5,510 nucleotides of DNA from Alphaproteobacteria bacterium (lineage in GTDB: Bacteria; Pseudomonadota; Alphaproteobacteria; ATCC43930; CGMCC-115725), in the NCBI GenBank assembly GCA_030039975.1, contig JASHUO010000680.1, forward strand, positions 1 to 5,510. The letters run 5' to 3'. Of this stretch, positions 1 through 5,510 are shown in pieces (the first letter of the stretch is position 1; each line of letters begins with the position of its first letter). Made by a program: the position numbers and the translations under genes. The notes beneath the pieces are model-generated. The model was not told the DNA's origin. It searched no databases and saw only the letters and a list, made by a program, of their open reading frames with translations.

Positions 1-309
1 CGCGACACGCTCTTCCGCGCGCCGCTCCATCCCTATACCGAAGCGCTGCTCTCCGCCGTGCCGGTGCCGGACCCCGATGAGAAGCGCGAGCGGATCATCC
101 TCTCGGGCGATGTGCCGAGCCCGATCAATCCGCCTAAGGGCTGCCGCTTCCATACCCGCTGCCCCTATGCCGAGGCGCGCTGCCGAGTCGAGGAGCCGGA
201 GATGCGCGAGCTGCGGCCGGGGCAATTCGTCGCTTGCCATCTGCGCGAGGTCGACAAGGCCGCCTTCGCGCGCGATGATGCGCCGCATGGCGGGATTGGG
301 ACCCAATGA
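1..309 (+). CDS. Peptide ABC transporter ATP-binding protein, C-terminal part (DppF/OppF-like)
   Basis: Partial gene, cut by the left edge; 102 residues are visible before the TGA. It is the C-terminal end of an ATPase that powers import of di- or oligopeptides through an inner-membrane ABC permease. The visible part is the accessory domain that follows the nucleotide-binding domain in this family: an HPYTEALLSAVP motif (window residues 10-21), a GDVPSPINPP motif (36-45), then GCRFHTRCPYA and a later ACH. Four cysteines (48, 54, 61, 79) sit at the positions conserved in the family and reported in some Dpp ATPases to hold an iron-sulfur cluster. Walker A, Walker B and signature motifs would lie upstream, so the exact subunit (DppF, OppF or DppD type) and substrate cannot be fixed. 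The next gene starts within its last codons, so the two are probably cotranscribed. Confidence 0.93.
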   Translation, partial: RDTLFRAPLHPYTEALLSAVPVPDPDEKRERIILSGDVPSPINPPKGCRFHTRCPYAEARCRVEEPEMRELRPGQFVACHLREVDKAAFARDDAPHGGIGTQ

Positions 310-1429
310 GGCGCTGATCGGCCGAGCGGGCAGCCGCTCCGCTCTCGATACCCCGGCACTCATCGTCGATCTCGACGCGCTCGAGCGTAACATCGCCGCG
401 ATGGCGGCTGCCGCGCGCGCCGCGGGGGTCGCGCTGCGGCCCCACGCCAAGACGCATAAATCGGTGCGCATCGCCGGGATGCAGGTGGCGGCGGGGGCGC
501 TCGGCATCTGCTGCGCCACCTTGGGCGAGGCCGAGGCGATGGTCGATGGCGGCCTGCCCGGCGTGCACATCACCTCGCCGGTGGTGACGCCGCCCAAGGT
601 CGCGCGGCTGATGGCGCTCCATCGGCGGGCCGAGCGCGGTTTGAGCGTCGTCGTCGATCACCCCGAGAACCTCGCTGCGCTCGATCGCGCCGCCGGCGCC
701 GCCGGGCGGCCGCTCGCGGTGCTCGTCGATTTCTCCGCCGGCCATGGCCGAACCGGCTGCGCCGATGAGGCGGAGCTGGTGCGGCTGGCGCGCGCCGCCA
801 TCGCGGCCGAAGGGCTCGAGTTTCGCGGCATCCAATCCTATTCCGGCAATCTGCAGCACATCGCGCGCCGCGCCGAGCGCCGCGCCCGCACGCTTGCCGA
901 GCTCGAGCGGCTCGGCGGCATGCTGCGACGGCTCCGCGACTCCGGCATCGCCGTGCCCATCGTCAGCGGCGCCGGGACCGGCACCTTCGACCTCGATCCC
1001 GAGGCGCGCATCCTGACCGAGCTGCAGGTCGGCTCTTATATCTTCATGGATGTCGATTATCTCCGCGCGCTGAAAGACGGCCGCAACGCGGCGCCTTTCG
1101 AAACGGCGCTCTTCGTCGCCACCTCGGTGGTGAGCGTCAATGCGCCGGGCTATGTCACCTGCGATGCCGGGCTCAAATGTTTTGCCACCGACGGGCCGGC
1201 GCCGGAGCCGGCAGCGGGCGCGCCGCCGGGCAGCCGCTACGAGTTCTTCGGGGACGAGCATGGCAAGCTGATCTTGCCGCCGGGCGCGCCACGGCCGCCG
1301 CTCGGCGCGATCCTCGAATGCGTGACGCCGCATTGCGATCCCACCGTCAACCTGCACGATGTCTATCACCTCGTGCGCGGCGACACGCTCGTCGATATCT
1401 GGCCGGTGGACGCGCGCGGCAAGCGATGA
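287..1429 (+). CDS. DSD1-family PLP enzyme, D-threonine aldolase-like
   Basis: A 380-residue fold-type III PLP enzyme (alanine-racemase-like N-terminal barrel), close to the family's usual length. Family members cleave D-threonine and other D-3-hydroxyamino acids to glycine plus an aldehyde, or dehydrate D-serine or D-threo-3-hydroxyaspartate. Visible marks: LDTPALIVDLD (20-30); RPHAKTHKS (51-59), where Lys55 is the likely PLP lysine; GHGRTG (152-157); SGAGTGTFD (227-235); YIFMDVDY (251-258); DAGLKCFATD (293-302); and the C-terminal metal site PHCDPTVNLHD (348-358). His349 and Asp351 fit the His-x-Asp ligand pair known from D-threonine aldolase, whereas eukaryotic D-serine dehydratase uses His-x-Cys; this favours aldolase activity but does not prove it. 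The start is uncertain: ATG at 287 gives the usual N-terminal length; ATGs at 275 and 278 and TTG at 296 are in frame, and none has a clear ribosome binding site. It overlaps the transporter gene by 23 bases and bluB by 4. Confidence 0.9.
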   Translation: MAGLGPNEALIGRAGSRSALDTPALIVDLDALERNIAAMAAAARAAGVALRPHAKTHKSVRIAGMQVAAGALGICCATLGEAEAMVDGGLPGVHITSPVVTPPKVARLMALHRRAERGLSVVVDHPENLAALDRAAGAAGRPLAVLVDFSAGHGRTGCADEAELVRLARAAIAAEGLEFRGIQSYSGNLQHIARRAERRARTLAELERLGGMLRRLRDSGIAVPIVSGAGTGTFDLDPEARILTELQVGSYIFMDVDYLRALKDGRNAAPFETALFVATSVVSVNAPGYVTCDAGLKCFATDGPAPEPAAGAPPGSRYEFFGDEHGKLILPPGAPRPPLGAILECVTPHCDPTVNLHDVYHLVRGDTLVDIWPVDARGKR

Positions 1430-2058
1430 CCGGGTTCGATGAGGCGTTTCGCAATGAGCTGCGCGAGCTGATTCGCTGGCGGCGGGATGTTCGCCGTTTC
1501 CGCCGCGACCCCCTGCCGCCGGGCACGGTCGAGCGCCTCATCGAGCTGGCGAGCCTCGCCCCTTCCGTCGGCTTGAGCCAGCCCTGGCGCTTCGTGCTGG
1601 TGGAGGACGCCGCCCGCCGCGCTGCGGTGAGGGCCAATTTCGAGCGCAGCAATGCCGACGCGCTCGCCGCTTATGCCGGCGAGCGGGCGCAGCGCTATGC
1701 CTGCCTGAAGCTCGCCGGGCTCGACGAGGCGCCGGTGCAGCTCGCCGTCTTCGCCGATCGCGGCACGGCGCAAGGCCACGGCCTCGGCCGCCGCACCATG
1801 CCGGAGATGGCGGAGTATTCCGCGGTGATGGCGATCCACACGCTCTGGCTGGTGGCGCGCGCCGAAGGACTCGGCCTCGGCTGGGTGTCGATCCTCGATC
1901 GGGCTGACGTGATCCGCGCGCTCGACGTGCCGCCGGAGTGGATCTTCCTCGGCTATTTCTGTTTGGGTTATCCGCAGATCGAGACGCTCACCCCCGAGCT
2001 CGAGCGCGAAGGTTGGGAGCAGCGCCGGCCCTGGCAGGATTTCGTGCTGCGGCGCTGA
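1426..2058 (+). CDS. bluB: 5,6-dimethylbenzimidazole synthase BluB
   Basis: A 210-residue nitroreductase-fold enzyme that uses oxygen to break up reduced FMN and release 5,6-dimethylbenzimidazole, the lower axial ligand of cobalamin; cytoplasmic. Diagnostic stretches: RWRRDVRRFRRDPLPPGTVE (17-36), APSVGLSQPWRFVLVE (45-60), the flavin-covering segment GHGLGRRTMPEM (117-128), GLGLGWVSILD (148-158), and the C-terminal PELEREGWEQR (190-200). Asp21 and Ser155 align, with a shift of 11-12 residues, with the catalytic Asp32 and Ser167 of Sinorhizobium meliloti BluB, so the enzyme looks intact and is not just a generic nitroreductase. The ATG start overlaps the stop of the preceding PLP gene as ATGA, which suggests translational coupling. 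No cobalamin riboswitch is seen upstream and no other B12 gene is in the window, so its presence in a peptide transport operon is unusual. It converges on the LysR gene. Confidence 0.96.
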   Translation: MTGFDEAFRNELRELIRWRRDVRRFRRDPLPPGTVERLIELASLAPSVGLSQPWRFVLVEDAARRAAVRANFERSNADALAAYAGERAQRYACLKLAGLDEAPVQLAVFADRGTAQGHGLGRRTMPEMAEYSAVMAIHTLWLVARAEGLGLGWVSILDRADVIRALDVPPEWIFLGYFCLGYPQIETLTPELEREGWEQRRPWQDFVLRR

Positions 2059-2077
2059 CGCCGGTTCGCTTCGACGC

Positions 2078-2977
2078 TCAAGAGAGCAGGGGCGTGTTGC
2101 GAACGAACTCGATGAACGCCTTCAGCGGCGTGCGCATCTGCCGGCGGCTGGGGTAATAGATGTGCCAGCCCGAGAAGCGCGGTGACCACGCCTCCAGAAT
2201 CGGCGTCAGACGACCTTCGCGGATGAAAGCCGCAACATAGGTTTCAAGCAAAAAGCCGATTCCAACGCCGTCCAGCGCACTGCGCAGCAACAGATCGATA
2301 TTGTTGACGAGGAGGGAGCCGTCGACGGGGGGAACCAGCTTTTTGCCGTTTCGCTCGAACTCCCAGGGCGAGATCGTACCGTCAGGCATGCGAAACCGTA
2401 TGCAATTGTGAGCGCGCAGCTCCTGCGGCGTCTGGGGTCGCGGATGCTTCGCCAGATACTCGGGCGACGCAACGGCGACGAAACGGGATTCGCGGGTGAT
2501 GCGCACGGCGATCATGTCCTGCTCGATCCGCCGGTCGCGCCTGATGCCGGCGTCGAAGCCGCCTTCGACAATGTCGACCGAGCCGCCTTCGACGCTGACC
2601 TCGAGCTTGATCTCCGGAAAGGCGGTGGCGAAGCCGGCGAGTATGGGCGCGATCACCATGGTCGCGGCGAGATTCGATACGTTGAGGCGCAACAGGCCGG
2701 CCGGTGCATCGCGAAAGGCGTTCACGCTTTCGACCGCGTCGCCGAGCTGGCTGAGCGCCGGACGCACTCTTGCTTTCAGATGCTCCCCTGCTTCGGTCAA
2801 CGCAACGCTGCGCGTGGTCCGGTTGAACAGGCGGACGCCCAGACGCTCCTCGAGCGTCCGTATCGTTTTGCTGAGCGTCGATGTCGAGATGCCGAGAATT
2901 CCCGCCGCCTTGACGAAGCTGCCGTGGTCCGCAATGGCGATGAAAGCGGCGAGCTCGGCGAATTCTGATCCCTGCAT
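2078..2977 (-). CDS. LysR-family transcriptional regulator
   Basis: A 299-residue DNA-binding regulator of normal LysR length. From the ATG at 2977: an N-terminal winged helix-turn-helix (about residues 5-65) with FAELAAFIAIADHGSFVKAA, then ISTSTLSKTIRTLEERLGVR and LFNRTTRSVALTEAG, all typical of the family. A periplasmic-binding-protein-like effector domain follows (about 90-295), with LRLNVSNLAATMVIAPILAGF, FDAGIRRD and DGVGIGFLLE. The effector is not predictable. A GTG at 3001 would add eight residues; I chose ATG 2977 because the helix-turn-helix then begins at the usual distance, but neither start has a strong ribosome binding site. It lies 80 bases downstream of the efflux channel gene on the same strand, so it may be cotranscribed with the efflux genes or have its own promoter in the gap. 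No gene diverges from it, so the usual LysR guess of a divergent target does not apply. Confidence 0.93.
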   Translation of the reverse strand: MQGSEFAELAAFIAIADHGSFVKAAGILGISTSTLSKTIRTLEERLGVRLFNRTTRSVALTEAGEHLKARVRPALSQLGDAVESVNAFRDAPAGLLRLNVSNLAATMVIAPILAGFATAFPEIKLEVSVEGGSVDIVEGGFDAGIRRDRRIEQDMIAVRITRESRFVAVASPEYLAKHPRPQTPQELRAHNCIRFRMPDGTISPWEFERNGKKLVPPVDGSLLVNNIDLLLRSALDGVGIGFLLETYVAAFIREGRLTPILEAWSPRFSGWHIYYPSRRQMRTPLKAFIEFVRNTPLLS

Positions 2978-3057
2978 TCTCGACACCACGGGAATACCCA
3001 CGCGCGACGGCTGCGCAAAGCGCGAGCGGCGCGTCCCACCATAGCAAGCGTTGAGAG

Positions 3058-4512
3058 CTATGACAGGCGCCCGCGATTTTCCCAGCCACCGCCGAGCGCC
3101 TGAAACAGGCTGACGATCGCCTGCAGCCGAGCAAGCCTGTCTTGCACCAAGGTATCTTCCGCCGGGAACAGCGCGTTTTCGGTGTTGAGAACCGTGAGCA
3201 GAGTGACCGTGCCGCCGCGGTACTGGGCCTCGGAAATGTCGAAGGCGCGGCGCGCCTTGGCAACGGTATCTGCCTGCGCGACCTGCTGCTCGTCGGTCTT
3301 GCGCGTCGCGATGAGAGCATTCTCGACATCGCCGAAGGCCGAGATCACCGCTTTCCGGTAATCCTGGACGAGCTCGTCGTAGCGCGCCCGGGACAATTGC
3401 AGCTGCCCTTCCAGCGCCCCGCCTTCGAAAATCGGCTGGGTGACCGACGCCGCCAGGCTGTAGATGCCTCCGGCCGGCGTGAACAGCGTCGACAGCGCCA
3501 TACTCTCGAAGCCTCCGGCCGCGGTGAGCGTCACATCGGGAAAGAACTGTGCGCGCGCCACCTTGATGTTCGCATTGGCGGCAACCAGGTCCGCTTCAGC
3601 CTCCTGGACGTCCGGGCGGCGGGTCAGAAGCTCAGACGGCAAGCCCGGTGCGACGGACGGAATGGCAAGCGCCGTCAGGGAGCTCTCGGGCACGGTCACT
3701 TGCTCGGGCGGCTCCCCGACCAAAATAGCCAGCGCGTTGATGTTTTGAACCAGCTGCTGCTGCAGCGGCGGGATCGCGGCGCGCAACCCCGCAACGACGG
3801 TCTGTTGCTGAGCGACGTCGAGCTCTGTGGCGGTTCCGGCTCGCTGCTGCGCTTCGATGCCGCGAAGCACGTTTTCGCCGTTGTCAAGATTCTGCTGTGC
3901 GACGCGCAGGCGATCCTGGAACGCGACCACTTGGAAGTAGGTATTCGCCACGCTCGTCACCACGGTAAGGTCGACAACCCCCTGGTCGTACCGGCTGGCG
4001 GTCGCGGAGGCTTTCGCGGATTGGAGCGCGGCCGAATTCTTGCCCCAGAAATCAACCTCATAGGAGGCGGTTGGAGCGATCGAATAGGCGGTGTAGTTGA
4101 CCTTCGTTCCCGACCCCGTGGCCAGGACCTGCTGACTGGAGACCCCGGCGGTGGCTGCTACCGAGGGAAGCAAGGCCGCTCCGGCGATGCGGACCTGGGC
4201 GTCCGCCTCGCGGACCCGCGCGATCGCGGCCCCAAGATCATAGTTGGCGCTTTGCGCTTGCGCGATCAGCGTATCGAGCTCCTGCGAGCCGAAGCCTTGC
4301 CACCAAGCCGCCGAAGGCCAGGTTCCGGGTCCCTGGGCCTCGCGCCAGGCCGCGGGTGCGGCGACAGCGGGGCGCCGGTAGTCCGGTCCGAGGTCGCAGC
4401 CAGAGAGGCATGTCGCGATCAGCAACAGCAGGGCGAACGACGTCGTCCGGACGGATGCCGGCCCGTCCGGACCAGGCTGGTCGCCAAGGCTCGGCAATGT
4501 GCGTGCCATCAT
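3058..4512 (-). CDS. RND efflux system outer-membrane lipoprotein (OprM/NodT family)
   Basis: A 484-residue outer-membrane factor that would form the trimeric exit duct of a tripartite RND pump. A lipoprotein signal peptide is visible: hydrophobic SFALLLLIATC (25-35), then lipobox LSGC with lipidated Cys39, followed by the usual GPDYRRP (42-48). Two outer-membrane efflux repeats follow; the first includes WWQGFGSQELDTLI (70-83) and YEVDFWGK (151-158), the second LPSELLTRRPDVQEAEADL (291-309), AQFFPDVTLTAAGGF (321-335), TQPIFEGG (358-365) and the closing FQALGGGW (470-477). Length and motifs match complete family members. The residue after Cys39 is Asp, which in E. coli would signal inner-membrane retention. 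Two adjacent ATGs (4512 and 4509) are possible starts; an AGGAG lies 4 and 7 bases upstream respectively, so 4509 may be the true one. It follows the MarR gene by 22 bases and shares the pump operon. Confidence 0.95.
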   Translation of the reverse strand: MMARTLPSLGDQPGPDGPASVRTTSFALLLLIATCLSGCDLGPDYRRPAVAAPAAWREAQGPGTWPSAAWWQGFGSQELDTLIAQAQSANYDLGAAIARVREADAQVRIAGAALLPSVAATAGVSSQQVLATGSGTKVNYTAYSIAPTASYEVDFWGKNSAALQSAKASATASRYDQGVVDLTVVTSVANTYFQVVAFQDRLRVAQQNLDNGENVLRGIEAQQRAGTATELDVAQQQTVVAGLRAAIPPLQQQLVQNINALAILVGEPPEQVTVPESSLTALAIPSVAPGLPSELLTRRPDVQEAEADLVAANANIKVARAQFFPDVTLTAAGGFESMALSTLFTPAGGIYSLAASVTQPIFEGGALEGQLQLSRARYDELVQDYRKAVISAFGDVENALIATRKTDEQQVAQADTVAKARRAFDISEAQYRGGTVTLLTVLNTENALFPAEDTLVQDRLARLQAIVSLFQALGGGWENRGRLS

Positions 4513-4516
4513 GAGT

Positions 4517-4521
4517 CTCCT
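4517..4521 (-). promoter_or_regulatory. Ribosome binding site of the efflux channel gene
   Basis: Read on the minus strand this is AGGAG, 4 bases before the ATG at 4512 and 7 before the ATG at 4509. It is the clearest Shine-Dalgarno site seen in the window. It supports independent initiation on the channel gene rather than reliance on coupling to MarR, and the spacing slightly favours the second ATG. Confidence 0.7.
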
Positions 4522-4534
4522 GCCGTCATCGCCA

Positions 4535-5146
4535 TCACGACGCCGTTTCGTGGCTCTTCTGCCGTCGCCGCGATGGCTGCAAGCGGGCTGCGGCCGTGGA
4601 GCGCGTCGGTCTGCGCCGCGTGGCGAGCATGAGGTTGTCTCTGACTTGGACGAGCGCGCTCGTCAGTTCCAGCCGCGTGTCGGCATGGAACCCGGCCAGG
4701 GCTTCCCGTTCCACCGCCCGGGCGATCGCGCGAATGTGCCGCAGTACCATATCGGCGGTGTCCGTGGGCCACAGGATCCGCTTGCGGCGATCCGTGGGAT
4801 GGGGGCGCCGCTCGATCAGGCGTGCCTTCTGCAGGCCGTCGAGCAGCCGCACCAGCGTGATGGGTGCAATGTCGAGTCGCGCCGCCAAAGCCGCCTGGCT
4901 CGTTCCCGGCCGGCGGGCGAGGGCGAGAAGCGCCGCGGCTTGCGAGCGGTTCAGCGGCAATTTCTCCGCCCGCGCGCGTTGGACGAAGCGGCGTCGCATC
5001 AGCCGCGACGCGTCATGAAGCAGCGTGCCCAGCATCTGGCCGACGTCGTCGCTCCGCGCGCAATCCGTGCGATACCGCGCCGCTTCATGCGCTTGCTGCG
5101 GCCACGTCGCTTCGCTGCTCGCCGGCTGGGACGCTTTGATCGTCAT
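4535..5146 (-). CDS. MarR-family transcriptional regulator
   Basis: A 203-residue winged helix-turn-helix regulator. The core has LLHDASRLMRRRF (42-54), LNRSQAAALLALAR (65-78), TSQAALAARLDIAPITLVRL (82-101; second helix and recognition helix) and the wing RRPHPTDRRKRIL (113-125), with the conserved Asp-Arg-Arg at 119-121. Family members bind short palindromes as dimers and usually repress efflux genes until a phenolic or other lipophilic ligand releases them. It is longer than the usual 140-165 residues: about 35 residues precede the core and an arginine-rich tail follows (177-197). The ATG at 5146 overlaps the pump stop codon as ATGA, which supports this start; an ATG at 5035 (Met38) would give a standard-length protein. 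Its place between pump and channel genes suggests it controls this operon, which is inference. Confidence 0.93.
   Translation of the reverse strand: MTIKASQPASSEATWPQQAHEAARYRTDCARSDDVGQMLGTLLHDASRLMRRRFVQRARAEKLPLNRSQAAALLALARRPGTSQAALAARLDIAPITLVRLLDGLQKARLIERRPHPTDRRKRILWPTDTADMVLRHIRAIARAVEREALAGFHADTRLELTSALVQVRDNLMLATRRRPTRSTAAARLQPSRRRQKSHETAS
4649..4664. repeat. 16-base perfect palindrome inside the MarR gene
   Basis: GACGAGCGCGCTCGTC reads the same on both strands. It lies in the 3' part of the MarR gene, over codons for residues 161-166 (LTSALV). Length and symmetry resemble MarR-type operators, but it is GC-rich, lies within a coding region and is far from any expected promoter, so a chance origin is possible. 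Confidence 0.4.
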
Positions 5147-5510
5147 TCACCCGGCACCGCGACCGCAGCACCGGTGCGTTGCCTCCGGGAGCCCGACCAA
5201 TGCGCAATCCGGTCCAGATAGAGGTAGATGACCGGTGTCGCGTAGAGGGTTAGGAACTGCGAGACGAGCAGGCCGCCGACGATGGCGATGCCCAGCGGCC
5301 GGCGCAGCTCGGAGCCGGCGCCCGTCCCGATCGCCAGCGGCAGGCCGCCGAACAGCGCGGCCATCGTCGTCATCATGATCGGCCGGAACCGCAGCAGGCA
5401 GGCCTGGTGGATCGATTCGAGCGAGCTTTTGCCCTCGTTGCGCTCCGCCTCCAGGGCGAAGTCGATCATCATGATGGCGTTCTTCTTGACGATGCCGATC
5501 AGCAGAATGA
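5143..5510 (-). CDS. RND multidrug efflux pump, C-terminal part (MdtB/MdtC-like)
   Basis: Partial gene, cut by the right edge; the last 121 codons before the TGA are visible. It is the end of the inner-membrane proton-driven transporter of a tripartite efflux system. The segment covers the last transmembrane helices of the AcrB/MdtB/MdtC family: LLIGIVKKNAIMMIDFALEA at the start, then HQACLLRFRPIMMTTMAALF, the loop GSELRRPLGIAIVGGLLVSQ, and LTLYATPVIYLYLDRI. These stretches resemble E. coli MdtB and MdtC more than AcrB, whose corresponding helix pair differs, but with about a tenth of the protein visible the choice between B and C types is not secure. The reading frame is open to the window end. 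A membrane fusion protein gene and the operon promoter are expected further upstream, outside the window. The stop overlaps the MarR start by four bases. Confidence 0.95.
   Translation of the reverse strand, partial: ILLIGIVKKNAIMMIDFALEAERNEGKSSLESIHQACLLRFRPIMMTTMAALFGGLPLAIGTGAGSELRRPLGIAIVGGLLVSQFLTLYATPVIYLYLDRIAHWSGSRRQRTGAAVAVPGE

Noticed and set aside
77..286. N-terminal extension of the PLP enzyme frame upstream of 287
   Set aside because: It lies over the transporter ATPase in another frame, is Arg/Ser-rich, and is absent from the usual family length.
306..308. ATG overlapping the transporter stop codon (ATGA) as the PLP enzyme start
   Set aside because: It is out of frame with the PLP enzyme gene, so it cannot be the start.
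739..750. 12-base palindrome CGGCCATGGCCG
   Set aside because: It sits on the codons for the conserved GHGRTG region of the PLP enzyme; a site this short is expected by chance in GC-rich DNA.
134..1369. Long minus-strand open frame (411 codons) opposite the PLP enzyme gene
   Set aside because: It is antisense to a gene with clear family motifs, its product is low-complexity Arg/Ala/Gly with no recognisable domain, and long antisense frames are expected in GC-rich coding DNA.
2050..2063. Small hairpin CGGCG-CTGA-CGCCG over the bluB stop codon as a terminator
   Set aside because: The stem is only five base pairs and no T-run follows on either strand, so it does not support an intrinsic terminator.
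2382..3329. Minus-strand open frame (315 codons) spanning the channel-LysR gap
   Set aside because: It is an out-of-frame reading of the channel and LysR genes, full of Arg/Ser runs, with no domain.
3142..4632. Long plus-strand open frame (496 codons) opposite the efflux channel gene and the end of the MarR gene
   Set aside because: It is antisense to two well-supported genes, and its product is Arg/Gly-rich with no family motif; a mirror effect of GC-rich codon use.

Overview
The window looks like chromosomal DNA from a high-GC, aerobic Gram-negative bacterium, most likely an alphaproteobacterium. This is inferred from a peptide ABC transporter next to a DSD1-family PLP enzyme, an oxygen-dependent BluB, an RND efflux system with a NodT-type outer-membrane lipoprotein, and tightly packed genes with ATGA overlaps. 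GC estimated by eye is about 68-75% on the left and nearer 57-68% on the right. No RNA gene, CRISPR array, insertion sequence or phage gene is visible, and no gap without a gene exceeds about 80 bases.

Left block, + strand (1-2058): the C-terminal end of a DppF/OppF-type peptide transporter ATPase, then a D-threonine aldolase-like/DSD1-family PLP enzyme that starts inside the end of the ATPase gene, then bluB (5,6-dimethylbenzimidazole synthase), which starts in an ATGA overlap with the PLP gene. The three read as one operon: peptide import, D-hydroxyamino acid processing, and, unexpectedly, the enzyme that makes the lower ligand of vitamin B12.

Right block, - strand (5510 down to 2078): in transcription order, the C-terminal end of an MdtB/MdtC-like RND pump, a MarR-family regulator (ATGA overlap with the pump), an outer-membrane efflux lipoprotein (22-base gap, good ribosome binding site), and then, 80 bases on, a LysR-family regulator. 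Pump, MarR and outer-membrane channel form a drug or solvent efflux operon whose first gene and promoter lie beyond the right edge. The LysR gene may be the tail of this transcript or a separate unit. It converges on bluB with only 19 bases between stop codons.

All six reasonably complete or partial families are known ones. I see no clearly novel system. The points worth checking are the bluB/PLP-enzyme/peptide-transporter coupling, the MarR gene placed between pump and channel, the Asp at position +2 of the outer-membrane lipoprotein, and a 16-base perfect palindrome inside the MarR gene.
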